NCBI GenBank assembly: GCA_905183005.1 | Contig: CAJJDO010000110.1 | Location: 148,094 to 212,093, forward strand | From: Paramecium pentaurelia | Taxonomy: Eukaryota; Ciliophora; Oligohymenophorea; Peniculida; Parameciidae | Direction: 5' to 3' | DNA: 64,000 bases | Shown: piece by piece, positions 23,901 to 35,820 of the stretch | How positions within the stretch are numbered: position 1 is the stretch's first letter | Layout: each line of letters begins with the position of its first letter | Made by a program: the position numbers and the translations under genes | Notes under the pieces: model-generated | Seen by the model: the letters and a program-made list of their open reading frames with translations, nothing else | Database searches by the model: none | What the model was told of the DNA's origin: nothing

Positions 23901-24666
23901 TTGCTATATTCTGTATTTAGAGTAGTAGTAGTTAATTTAGTAGGAGTATGATTAGTATTCTATTCTAATTTTCTTATGAAATTAGATTTACTATTGCTAG
24001 ATAATGAATTGGTTGAGGAATGACTTTGTAATTTGAGTGGACATCTTTATTGAAATTGTTATGTTGAACAATAGGATCCCATTTATTGATAATTAATCTT
24101 TAATTTTTATTCAGTTGAATTTTTGGTCTAGGTCTAGGGGATTGCTAAATAGTAAATGGATATCTTCTACCTTATTTATCTAATGCAATTGTTACAATAC
24201 TCTCTTATAATTCATGTGGATTAGGAGATTTAGGTATTACTTTTTATTTATGAGATTAATCATTTGCAAAAGAAGCAGGTCTTCTTTAAGGTTATTCATC
24301 ATTAATTTATGATTGATTAATGAATTAGTTAGGAGATTAACTTCTTTTTTTATTAAAATTATTATATTTTTCTTGGATTTATTCTGTAATGTTATTACTC
24401 TTATTTTACAATTACTTAATATTACATTTTTAAGTATGATTTTGCTATTAAGGTTTTTAGGATGGTTTTAATATATAATTATTAAATCTTTGAGATGGTG
24501 ATTCTTCTTTATTTTTTTCATTGTTTAATTTATTAGTACATTTTTCATTTTATTATTCAGCTATTAGGTTTGAAGGTTTAATCTTTTCTTATTTGATAGA
24601 AAATTATTGAGTCAAAAACTATTGAGTTTAATGTTATTTGAATAGTTATTACATCTAGATTGACAT
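20961..24666 (-). CDS. B-box / coiled-coil / BAH / PHD-finger protein (chromatin-reader type)
   Basis: Five introns (32, 25, 28, 28 and 23 nt) give exactly 1,189 codons from MSIQMQQLFKQ (CAT 24664-24666) to TGA 20961-20963. Order: a disordered Q/N-rich N-terminus; a B-box-like zinc motif near 23560-23660 (CTNHRNKRAKYK, CSKFTYYCSQCA); a Q-rich coiled coil; a BAH domain near 21180-21500 (IGTIKQIISI, CRVQWYMRKSE, ELFETKHEDYILAETVI); and a C-terminal PHD finger (CLCQQPVNPD, CDSCHQWYHLECVG, FFCKLCL) whose Cys4-His-Cys3 set is complete once the 23-nt intron is removed. BAH and PHD modules read histone methylation, so a nuclear role in heterochromatin or genome-rearrangement control is plausible. 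It could instead be two genes split at 22163/22177, but a 13-bp gap and a perfect 28-nt intron favour one. Confidence 0.82.
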
Positions 24667-24972
24667 TTTCTTTGACAGAATTTCAAATTCAATTTTCTAA
24701 ATTTAATAATACAAACAATTAATCTAAATTATTTATAAATTATTGAATAGAAATTATGTTTAAATATATTATTTGAATTCTGTAATATATTCATTTACAA
24801 TAAATTCATAATTTACTATAACAATTTGTTGATTTATAATTTAATATACTCTATATATTCAAAATTGTATATTAATATGTTGATACACATAAATGATAGA
24901 TTATCATTAATATAAAATTGAATTTATAATAATATAATTATGATTGATTAGGCCATTTAATTTTATTATTTT
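24667..24972. promoter_or_regulatory. bidirectional intergenic spacer
   Basis: About 306 bp of very AT-rich sequence between two divergent start codons. By position it must hold both promoters. No specific element was recognised. Confidence 0.5.
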
Positions 24973-25473
24973 ATGGAACAACCTATTTCATTTCTTGAAA
25001 TCTTAAACTAACCTCTATTAGATAGCTAGTCTAAATTGAATTACTTTAAAATGAAATATGCTCATCAATCAAATAAATTTAATTAGCTAAGAATTTCTAC
25101 AGAATAAAATATAATATCCGACAGCCTAATGATTAACTTCAATATTTAAAGTCCTAATTTTAAGGTCCAATAAAAGTTTGATTACAATCATAATAAACTA
25201 ACTATTCATTCTCAAATCATAACATAACACGCTACTCCTAAATCATCAAGATCAAATAGTCCTCTAAAAAGAGTTTATTTAAGTTCTAGTTTAGTAGCTC
25301 GCAGACAACTTAATGGTTATGTAAAAAACAATAAATCACCTGATCCTTATGATATTAATCATTATCCTTATGATATTCATCAATAGATGACTAAAAAAGT
25401 GAAAAAAAAGAAAATTGATACTTCTGATCTCATCTCGAAAACAACATATCATTTATCAAAATATGGTATTTGA
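24973..25473 (+). CDS. small basic protein of unknown function
   Basis: Intronless, 166 codons, starting MEQPISFLEILNQ and ending at TGA 25471-25473. It is polar, with a Ser/Arg-rich middle (PKSSRSNSPLKR) and a lysine cluster (KKVKKKK) near the C-terminus that could act as a nuclear localisation signal. A short DPYDI / YPYDI duplication (positions ~133-143) is visible. No domain was recognised. Codon usage and the lack of TGA in this frame support a real gene. Confidence 0.7.
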
Positions 25474-25989
25474 TTACTCATTTAAATATATTTAAAAATC
25501 AATAAAAGAATTAAATTAGTGATTATTCTGTAGTAATTTAATATTACATTGTTGATTAAGTAATCATATATTTAATTAAATTTATTATTAGTTATTTATG
25601 ATATAAATAAGTAAGTATAATATAAATTACACATATAGATACTAAAAATATTAGTTATTCTAGATGAAAAATTTATATTATATTAATTAATTTATATTAA
25701 TTTCTTTTAGATTCTAATAAATATATATTAATAAATTTAACATATTCTAAATTCTCTATGTTATTTTCATTTTTAATAAATACTCTAAAATATAATATGT
25801 ATGTTTAAATTTAGAACTTTCTTCTATTTTTATTGAATATTTTGATTAAAATATTATATTTTATGTATAATTTGATGATTGAATCTATTGATATATAATA
25901 TTAATAAGAAGTTCTTAGTAATAATTTGTCTTTAATATCGTTATAAATTGTGTAATAAATTAATTTGGTCTAAATTATTAATAACTAAT
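25474..25989. other. AT-rich intergenic region
   Basis: About 515 bp with no coding signal. It is mostly TAAT/ATTA-rich sequence, and nothing else was recognised. Confidence 0.6.
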
Positions 25990-28900
25990 ATGTAAATAAT
26001 TACAAATTACGATAGTGAACCCTTTTAATTGATAAATACCAAGAGACAAATATTTGGTAGAGATTCAGATATTAAGATGAGACAATATTTTGAAAGAAGT
26101 CCTTCAATAGAAGGGATGGATGAAATGATAGATGATTAAGACAAAAGTGCTAAGTACTGTTCACATAATAATAATAGACCTTCATTGTTTAGTTTGAGTA
26201 AGGCAAACAGCAACTATAAGCCTCCAACTATAAATATTCAAAATATCATTACAGATTAAAGAGAAACTTATATTTTTGAGAATCTGAATTAAGATTAAAA
26301 AGAGCCAGGGTATGAGTTGATACAAATTGAATAGATTTAATCCAGTTTGGAAACATGGAAGTTTGAAGATCATCAGATTAGTTGCTAGATTTTTATATTA
26401 ACTGAAAACAAAAGCAGAAACTTTGAAATTAAAATTGATGAATCATCATATATTTAAATACATAGATGATAAAGCAAGTGATTTTAATGAATTCAAATCT
26501 GAAAAGACAATAGATGATCATTCTTTTAAAAATATAATGTGTAGAAATTTAAAGAAGATGGAAGGAGCATTTTCAGTCATTAAGGCTATTTTAGAATACT
26601 TATTTAATAGAATAGGAGTTATATATCCAGAAAGTACATTTAAAATTATATGGGATTCTATAGTAGTATGTTTTATAGTAATCAATATATTCTTTATACC
26701 AATGTCTTTGAGTTTTGAATTGGATAAATCAAGTACTTTAGTTTGGTTATTCTTTGAAACAATACCTAGTTACATTTTCATAGCTGAAATATTACTTAAT
26801 TTTAATACTGCATATTATGGTCATGGTGTAATTCATTCAACCAGAAAAGAAATATTTCATCATTATGTTTCTGAAAATTTTTGGTGGGATTTAATGATAT
26901 CTATACCTTATGTATTATCTTAATTGGACATACCTTATATACAATTTGTATTACTATTAAGAATTACAAGAGTAAAATCTATGGTATAAAATGTTGAAGA
27001 TTTATTAAATGCTAAGGAATCTGTTTAGGCAGTAGTAGAATTATCAAAATTAATATATTTTATTATATTTGTTGCACATATGTGTAGTTGTGCTTGGCAT
27101 TTATTGGGTAAAATAGAAGTTGATGTTTATGGAGATAATAATTCATGGTTGATTCATTATGGTTATTATGATAAACCATGGTAAACTAGATATATAGTAA
27201 GTATCTATTGGAGTGTAATAACAACATTAACAGTTGGTTATGGTGATATTGTTCCTTAGACTTCTATTGAATAATTATTTGTAGTTATTATTGCTATGAT
27301 TATTTGTGGTGTATTTGGTTATTCTATATCAACTATTGGAGAGATTCTTAAGAATTTGGAAGAGAAAAAGGGTCAATTTAAATAATTAATGAAAGAGGTT
27401 AATTCTTATATTAAAGAAAAAGAATTAAATTTATAATTATCTTTAAAAGTTAGAAAATATTTTGAATTTTATTATCAAACATAACAATCACAAAAAAGAT
27501 CTTATTAAACTTTAATTAATAATCTAAATGAATAATTAAAATAAGAGATTATGATAGATTTATATAAAAAGATTCTTATTTAATCTAAATTTATAAATGA
27601 TACATTTAATGAAATTTTGATTAATCAACTATGTTAGAAAGTTTAATAAGAAAACTTTGGACCTGGAGATGAAATTATTGATATTAAAAATAAAAGTGAA
27701 AAAAAATTGATTTTTGTATTAAATGGATAAGTTGATAGTTATTTTCATATATAAAGAACTCAAAAAGAAACATTACATTCTATTACTCAAGGTAAATTCT
27801 CTCGCACTTATAAAAAAGGTGATATTATAGGTGAATTTGAATTCATTACTAATAATGATTATTCTGTTTAATATAGGGCTTTTAAGTTTACTTAAGTTGC
27901 TTTCATTAATAGATAAGATTTATTAGAGATTATAACTAAAGATAAAGAACATTTGTATAAATTCTAAACATTAATTGATTCTTTAACTTACTCTTAGAAA
28001 TTAGGAAGAACTTGTGAAATTTGTAAATGGACTCACTTATATTAGAAGTAATTATAAAATGTTTTATTTTATTTAAATTTTAGTTGTCCATTTACATTCT
28101 ATTAGCCAAATATTTGGAAAATAGTTAGATAAGCATCTGCATCTGTTAATATAAAACGATTATCTTTTGAACGTAAATCTCGTCAAAGATACAAAGCAAT
28201 TTCAAATTCTTAAATGACAATAGCCACAATTCTCGATTTTATGATTCTTCATAATTTTATTTAAGAAGAGTAAACTTATTATATTAATTATAAGTTTGTT
28301 GTGTAGTAAAACATTAAAAAGATTAGGATTCAAAAACAACCATAGAATTAGTTAAAGAGAGATACATGAAATTAGTTCAGAATCCTCTAAAACATCAAGT
28401 AGTAATGAATCACAATCTTTGGTTATTGATAATCATAAAAATGTATAAATGAAAAATAAAAGAACATCTTTATAATCTTAAAATGATAAAAATGATAATA
28501 AATTTGATAGACTTAGAACAACTCTAAATATGAAAGATAGTAATAAAAATAACTTAATAAAACCTATTTTATAGAAAATGAATTCTTTTGGTTAATAATC
28601 ACTTGAAGATACAAATAATTAAAATTCTATTCCTAATATTAAATTATTTCCATAATTTTATAAAAAAAAATCATCTATTTAAAATATTAAACCTATGTTA
28701 AAATTAGAAACACAAGTAAATGAAGTTGATACCAATAAAGACACATTAAAATTATATTCAAATTAAAAAATACCTGAAAATTTTGATGATATGGATTTAA
28801 TGATGCAAGAAAATAATAATTTTTATCCAGAATTTAATATATTCAAAGTTATAGAAACTTATAATAAATGTAGAATAAGAAATTTAAGTTTTAGAAAAAA

Positions 28901-28994
28901 AAGATTATTTCATGAAAAATTAAAATCAATTAGATTATAAAAATAATTTAATCTAAAAATACTAACACCTCGTTCATCATAACAAATTATTTGA
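25990..28994 (+). CDS. six-transmembrane K+ channel with cyclic-nucleotide-binding-like domain
   Basis: Splicing introns of 34, 36 and 28 nt gives exactly 968 codons. It has a cytoplasmic N-terminus of ~180 residues, then S1 (IIWDSIVVCFIVINIFFIP), S2/S3 (FIAEILLNFNTAYYG, WWDLMISIPYVLS), a weakly charged S4 (LLLRITRVKSM), S5 (IYFIIFVAHMCSCAWHLLG), pore helix and filter TTLTVGYGD (about 27220-27250), and S6 (VVIIAMIICGVFGYSIST). VGYGD predicts K+ selectivity. A C-linker and a cNBD follow (FVLNGQVDSYFH, KGDIIGEFEFI), but the phosphate-binding cassette is not canonical, so nucleotide gating is uncertain. A long disordered Ser-rich tail follows. This is the EAG/CNG-like class, of which ciliates have many. 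The start at 25990 (MQIITNYDSE) precedes a continuous frame. Confidence 0.9.
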
Positions 28995-29123
28995 AATAGA
29001 ATAAAATATTTTATTATTTTTAATATAGTATTATTTTAATAAAATAAAGAAATAACTTGATACTTCTAATGATTATCAAATAATTCTTTAAATTATTATT
29101 TTTAATTTAATTATAATTATAAT
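28995..29123. other. intergenic spacer
   Basis: About 130 bp between tandem same-strand genes. No feature was recognised. Confidence 0.6.
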
Positions 29124-31689
29124 ATGAATTAAAATAGTTTACTCTAAAATAATTTCACTTTAAAATGCTTAAATCACTAGAATATCTAAGCCAAATATTT
29201 TTGTAAATTACCTTAATGTCAATAACATAGAATATTTTGTTAGCAATGTATAAATCATTTTCATTAACAACATCCTGATTAAATAAATCAAATATCATAA
29301 TTGTTCCTATTACTTGATGAAAAGTCTTAACAAGCAGAAAAATTCTTATAATAATATTTCAATTAATTTAAAAGTCTTTAAGAACATTTTAATGTCACAA
29401 TAAAAGGATTACGATATATATTTGGTGGATTCTCAAATGATTTATTAGATTTAGATTAAAATCAAATTATTTAGTTTCTTGATCAATTAATCACTTTTGA
29501 TGAGATAAATTAATTATATAGAAATTAAGTAGAGAACAAATTACTTAAAGTCTTAGATATTTTGAATTAAATATTTTAAAAGTTACCATTATAAGATATA
29601 GCTTATAGGATGCCCTAATAATTAGCATTATAATAATAAAAATACTAAAATTTTGGTTAAAAGAATAATATATTATTAGGTTTGCATTTAAAAGAATAAG
29701 GTCTTTATAATGAGGCAATTACTTAATTTGATAGAATTCTTGAAATAAGTCCATATAATATAAAGATAATGTTTGAAAAAGGTAATATATAATATATATA
29801 TAAATAAAATAGGGGAGTGTTTAAACTTCAATGATTAAATTATCTAATTAATGAAATAGAATTAAGAATATGAAGCATATCTTAAATTTAAAGAAATAAT
29901 ATTCTTAGATCCAAAACATGAATTAGCTTTATGCAGAATAGGTAAATAGTATTTGATATTTAAGGTAATTACCTACTTAATTGCACTAAATATGATGAGG
30001 CAAAAGAGTATTTTGCAAAATGCCTATGTATAAACTAAAATAATTATGAGGCTCTATTAGGTTTTGGTAATGTTGATCTATATTTGAAGCTGATACTTTA
30101 AGAATACAGAATTAATTTATTTTAGCCAATTATAATTATGAAAAAGCGATAAATGTTAATCCTTAGAATTTTTAAGCGTTTTATGGAAATGGTATACAAA
30201 AAGTATATTATATTTAAATAGGGGAATGTTTAAAGAGTTTGAATGATTTTGAGAATTCCTAGAAAATGTTTAAGAAAGCTTTAATGTTAAATTAAAATCA
30301 TTTTGAATCATTATTCAGTTTAGGTAAAAATAATTTTATTATATAAGCGGATTCCTTAAAAATAAATCATTAATATTAGGAAGCTATTACATATTTTGAT
30401 TAAGCTTTGCAAATTAAACCTCATCTTTCTGAATTATGGGAAGGAAAAGGTTAATAATAATAAATCATTAAAATTTAGCTACTTGTTTAAGATAATTAAA
30501 TGATAATGAATAAGCAGTTGATTGTTATGAAAGAGCTTTGAAATACGACCCTACATCATATGAAGCTTTAAAAGGAATGGGTTAATTATATTAATTAATT
30601 TTATAGGTTTAAGCTTACGTTATTTATTTAAATGTGATGAATCAATTGTCTTTTTTGAAAAAGCACTTGAAATTAAACCAAATAATGAATTTTCTTTGAA
30701 GGGGAAAGGTCATATATTTCTATATAATAATAGCTGAATGCTTAAGATTGTAGGGTAAATGGGAAGAGGCATTAAAATATTATAAAATGGTTTTATATTT
30801 TAACCCTGGATAACATAGGGCATTATTTTTTAAAAGTATTATTAAATTTATAGGTCATCTTAATAGCTTAACTTGAATAAATAATATCAACTTTAAAATA
30901 ACATGAAAAAGAACTTGTTATTAATCCTAAAAGTGTAAATTCTATTTTTGGAAAAGGTTTCTATTCTTATCAATTAATTAGCTGAATGTCTAAGAATGTT
31001 AAATGATTATGATGGAGCTATGTTAATTTATGTAGATGTTTTAAAAATTGATCCAAATCATATTAATTCATTGATAGGATATGGTAAAAATAATATAAAT
31101 TTTAGGATTTTGTTTAGGACTCTAGAATAAATTTGAATAGGCTATGGAATAATATGATAAGGCTTTAAATATTAATTAATACTCAACGGATGCATTATGG
31201 GGGAAAGGTTCAACTTCTAAAGATTATAATAGGGGAATGTTTAAGAATGTTAATGGATTTTAATAATGCTTTAACTTATTATGAAAAAGTTTTAATGCTT
31301 TATCCCAATCATTATGTATCATTAAGTGGAAAAGGTAAGAAGAAGTATAAAATTTAGGTGATTGCTTAAGGATGCTTAATCTATACTAATATGCTTTAGA
31401 AGTTTATAATTAAGCATTATTCATATAAAATAGTTAACCAAGTCTACTATATGGAAAAGGTATAAAACAATAGTAAATTTAGCTATTTGTCTAATGGCTC
31501 AAAATGATTTTGAAAGTGCATCTGAATTATTAAAATAGGCAAAAAGAATTGCACCTCCAAATTTTTATTTAGATAAAGCAATTAGTAATAGTAAATATAA
31601 TTCATTTAGGATTTTGTTAATTCAAATAAAAACTTTTAGAAGTATGTTTATTATTAATCATAAATGAAGATTCAATCAAGATTAATTGA
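29124..31689 (+). CDS. B-box zinc-finger plus TPR-repeat protein, one intron per repeat
   Basis: Starts MNQNSLLQNNF. A B-box-like motif follows immediately (KCLNHQNIQAKYFC, CQQHRIFCQQCINHFH), then a helical region and about a dozen TPR units (for example EALLGFG..., AECLRLQGKWEEALKYY, ECLRMLNDYDGAM). From about 29785 to 31465 nearly every TPR is interrupted by an intron of about 22-32 nt at the same place: after the first base of the codon that follows a G-K or G-F/G-Y pair, just before the (E/D)CL motif. I located about fourteen. TPRs mediate protein-protein contacts and B-boxes bind zinc; the role is unknown. The C-terminal end (stop 31687-31689) depends on a last 19-nt intron and is less certain. 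Confidence 0.8.
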
Positions 31690-31836
31690 ATATTATTTTT
31701 ATAATAGATTATAATTGATAAATATGTATATTGAATTGAATTTATATAAAAGTTAAATTATTAACGATATTAGAAATGATATTAATTTAAGAAGAAGAAT
31801 TAAATATAATTAATTTAATATTCTTTCTCATAATAT
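31690..31836. other. spacer between convergent genes
   Basis: About 147 bp, AT-rich, nothing recognised. Confidence 0.6.
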
Positions 31837-32071
31837 TCATTCTTATACTCTTCTTTAGACACCTAAGATAATAAATATTAAAACCTTTAGGAGGAGGGAT
31901 AAAATCAGTGTAGAGTGTATTATACAAATTAGGATATAGAGCCCAAACAGCTAAAAAAGATCATTTATTTTGTTTACCCCAACATCCTACTGCAGGTAAT
32001 ATTCCTAAGAATCTTTTGCTTTTTGCAGTCCAAGCCTCATATCCAAGTTTATAAAATGTAGGCAAATACAT
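31837..32071 (-). CDS. tiny aromatic-rich membrane-type protein
   Basis: Introns of 27 and 22 nt give exactly 61 codons, starting MYLPTFYKLGYEAW and containing one likely membrane helix (ILPAVGCWAVWALYP) followed by IPPPKGV. The compact size, Trp/Tyr richness and single helix resemble small subunits of mitochondrial complexes, but I do not recognise the family. Its ATG overlaps the stop of the next upstream same-strand gene by one base (TGATG), which is odd for a nuclear gene. It might instead be a 3' extension of that gene by a splice I could not find. Confidence 0.5.
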
Positions 32072-33100
32072 CAATAATTAAATTAATTATTTATATAAAC
32101 TTATTATTATGTTAAATGATAAGAATTATACATAAGATTCATATAGAGATAATTATAAATGTCAGTATATATGATAAAAGTATTCGAAGAAGCATTATAA
32201 ATATCATTCTATACATAGAAAGCAGTTAATTAATAATTAATTTTTTTATTTATTTTGATTTCCTGAAGTTTCTGTGTCTATTTTAACAATTTTTTTATTT
32301 AATTAGTATTCTTTTTAAATTAATTATGATTAAGGATAATTAAAGTATAATTTTTTGAATTTATGATTTCTAACAATTAAATCTCCTACTGTAAAATGTA
32401 ATAATGGTATTTTTTCTTAAAATTTTGATTTAATTTAATCTAAAACTCTATTACGAGTAGTATCAACCCATTTATATACTTAATCCTCTTGTTCTTATAA
32501 TAAACTGCAATCAAATTGAATGATGTTTTTATTGAATTCTTCTTATATTGTAGATAGTTTAGATAAAATTTATAATTTATCTTAATATGATTCCTCTTTC
32601 TAATTGAAATAAGTATAGGCATAAGTAAGGTCTATAGATAAAATAGTAATAGGTTTTCTACTAATGATTACATTTTAATCATTATAAAGAGAAGTGCAAA
32701 TATCAAAAATAACTTTAGAATCAAATTATTTAGGATTCTAAATTTACTAAAATATGAATAATAATGTTTCTATATCTGTTCCATATATAGGTAATTTATA
32801 CTAAAATTGATCAGCAGGTATTTTAGGATAAGTATTAGTAATATCAATAGAATCAAATATAAGTATTTTAGTTATTTTAAATTTATTAAAATCTCTTAGT
32901 AATCTATTTAATTTAATACCTCCACATTCTATTTATTGAGATTATTATTTAGATATATAGATTGCATCAAATATATATCCATTATCTTATAAATATTTTT
33001 ACCATACTTAAGCAAATGTCTAACTTGTAAATAGGAAAACTATTAGATAAGCTTTGGAAAGTCTAAGAAATATATATAAAAATAAAAAGATATTATACAT
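32071..33100 (-). CDS. predicted secreted/ER protein of unknown family
   Basis: A single 25-nt intron gives exactly 334 codons. It starts MYNIFLFLYIFLRLSKAY, and a hydrophobic stretch to about residue 30 ending TSQTFAQ looks like a signal peptide. The mature part has regular globular composition (ILIFDSIDITNTYPKIP, FDSKVIFDICTS, ITILSIDLTYAYTYF) with scattered Cys. No catalytic signature was recognised. The stop at 32071-32073 abuts the small gene to its left. It probably acts in the secretory pathway or outside the cell (inference from the signal peptide only). Confidence 0.7.
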
Positions 33101-33198
33101 TCTTAGAGTATTTTTGAGATCATTTCTTAATGTACATGGACAATAAGGACTATCGCATTGTTCAATTACGCTACCTATTAAAAATGAATGGCAGATTT

Positions 33199-35820
33199 TC
33201 AGATCAGTTTTATGATCCCAAAAGTTCCTTTTTGATTATAATAATAAATCTAATCAATCAAAATTGTACTATACTTTCAAAATTCAAAATAATAACTTTA
33301 TCTAAGTATTCCTCTCTATTATTGATATTTATAAAGAGACATTTAATCATAATACCTTTTTGTAATTCTTCATATTATTTATTTAAATAACGTAATTAGA
33401 TAGCATGTTCTAAACTTTTTTGTTTCTTGATAATTGGTTTAGCTTTTAATTATCGACTTTACAATTTCATTCTAACTACTTATTATGTTGATGACAATTA
33501 TGGCAAAATTTGTTATTCTTTTTGCATAAGTTTTAGATTAGTCATATATCTCTTATTAATTCCTTTTTTATCAATATGTTATATTTATGAATCTTCAATA
33601 TTAGAGTTATCACATGTAATTCTTCTCTAACTTGGTATTTATTAGACAGAACTTGAAACAAAGACTTACTCTTCAGGTTCAGAATGCTTGCTATCATATC
33701 TCAATTTGTTTCTAGTTTCTAATATGCTAAAATTTGCATTTTTAAACACAAAATATCCACGATAAATATTTTATTTAAAATGAGTGTGCTTGGTAAAGTA
33801 AAGGGAATTCGAGATTGCATTATTTTACATATTAATTTTATTATAAAATGTTAATTTTCAATTAGGTTTTCTTAATTACAAAGAAAAGCATTCTTATCTC
33901 TATTATTATTTTTATACTTAAGTAAGAAGCATTTATTTAATCAAAGAATTTTTAGGGCTTTCTGAATTTTTAAAAGTTCCTATCCCATTTCCAACTCTTT
34001 TTTATATATTTGTTTTTGGTGAATTTTAATATGATGCCACTAAACTATTCTTAAATATATATTCACCTGCCCTATCTGTTAAACATATAAATTAATGTTG
34101 AGTATTCAATAAAGGTTAATTTAATAGTTTTCCATCAGATCGATTCTTTTGGTGTTGTGCTTATTTTACTTTAATAATATATAAAGTATAATTACATTAT
34201 AAATTTTAGTGAATATTATTATTATTATTATCTTAATTTGATCTATATCGAAAGTGAATATTTGGTTATATTGATTTTCTATTAGTTGAAGAACCAATTG
34301 CCTTGATATTTTTTTAACTTTATTTTTATTATATTTATGAATATGCTGCTGTAATTTAACTTGAAGTCTACTTCAACACATTTGTTCTTTATTCATTTTA
34401 AGTTCCTCTTTATACAATTGGACTATTTCTATTAGAGAAGAAGTTTTTAGTGCCAGAATTAGGTCTATGTGTTTATGCTCCATTTTTCCATTTTAATTCT
34501 TATTAATATGGATCATCTTCGATAAATATTTTAGAAATCTATTTGAGATTCAACTTACCTAAATATTAGAATTTATAATAAGAAATACCTATAGATATTT
34601 GATTGATTGTTTATGTTTATAAATAAGCATTACTTTATATTGGAGATAAAATTGGATTCTAATTTTGATAATTGAGTAGTTGAGGAATTGATTAAACATT
34701 TTATCTGATCTCTTTTAAAAATTATTAATTTGATATTTTAGGTTACACAATTGTTTTTGATTTAAAAGTAATTGATTATTTTATTAAATCATTTTAATCC
34801 ATTCTTGTATGATTACTCTATTTTTATAGTGTATCAACTTAATTATTTATACAATTTATATTGATATCACTTGATATTTTATTTTTTTATTATATGAGTT
34901 CTGTTTTTTATATAAAATGCTATGAACCCAATCTTTATTTACTCACATCATCATGATGTTACTTTTGAGTAAATGTCTAAACTAATTATTCATGAGGTTA
35001 ACTTAATTTTTTGGAATATTTTTATATCAATTACACCTTATCTCTTTAGGTCTTTTAGGTTTATAAATTAAGGTATGACAAAAATTTATCCAATTACATC
35101 TCATCTCCTTTTCCAGAAGAAATTAAAAGAGAAGATTATTCCAAAGTAACCTTTCCCAATTATTTACAAATTTCCTATAAAGTATAAGAATTTTCTATTC
35201 CATTTTTTTGGATTTAAGATTATGATTTATTTAGCCAACTTAAATCTTTTAAAATCTAAGTATTCCGAATTCTTTTAACTTAAGTCTGAGATTCTTAATT
35301 TTTATAACTCTCTTAAGAATTTGCAAGTGATGGTCCTTCTCCTATTATACATTTTGGTGGTCCATTAGGATTTTTCTTGTTCTCTTCTTCAATCAAACGA
35401 GCTATTCTATAATATTCATATCTGCGCTTCTTATCATAATATTTATTCAACAATAATATTATAGGTTCCATAAAGATTCGTGGTATATCAGTATGAAACT
35501 CTGTTAAATGGTTGATTTTACTTTATAGTATTCAGACAATAGCTGGATTTTCTATGGATATTCATCTTCATAATAGTAGTACCTCTTCAAATATTCATCC
35601 TTAAATGAAACTACATACTTACATCATCATCATATCCAATCCAATCTTTATATTGTACAACTGCCTTTGAAGAAGCATCTCTGAGGATTTCATTGACATC
35701 TCTTGTATAATAATAATTCTAAGATTGGCAATATTTTTTAAATAGGTTTTTATTGATCCAAACAAAAGAGTTTACTATTATTTCAGATTGACATATTCTC
35801 CATAATTCTTCAACTTTCAT
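33199..35820 (-). CDS. long low-complexity protein, frame interrupted by one in-frame TGA
   Basis: Starts MKVEELWRICQSEI (CAT 35818-35820). After two 23-nt introns the frame runs exactly 638 codons to TGA 33858-33860. The N-terminal ~140 residues are ordered (DWIGYDDDDEYLKRYY, FHTDIPRIFMEPIILL, RRYEYYRIARLIEEE); the rest is Q/N/S-rich. After the TGA the same frame continues without a break (KLTFYNKINMQ, YRGYFVFKNANFSI, LRYDSKHSEPEEQ) to TGA 33199-33201, with one 20-nt intron. Either there are two genes (the second from ATG 33828-33830, 203 codons), or the TGA is a mutation or sequence error in one gene. The plus strand here is also open over long stretches, but the minus-strand composition and introns are decisive. 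Family unknown. Confidence 0.7.

Noticed and set aside
24060..24082. An alternative start MGSYCST (ATG ending at 24082) for the B-box gene, which would be myristoylated
   Set aside because: A 32-nt intron lets the upstream frame from 24666 join the B-box frame, and the total codon count is then exact. The internal ATG is probably an out-of-frame coincidence, though an alternative promoter cannot be excluded.
33130..34900. Long plus-strand open frames that translate to hydrophobic proteins
   Set aside because: With TGA as the only stop, 50-100 open codons are common by chance at this AT content. The minus strand gives polar, intron-punctuated sequence in one frame over 1.9 kb, so the plus frames are antisense shadows.
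34920..34990. TGA codons at apparent Trp positions, suggesting a second code change or a mitochondrial insert
   Set aside because: These TGAs lie in an antisense frame. Every well-supported gene in the window ends at TGA and none needs TGA as Trp.
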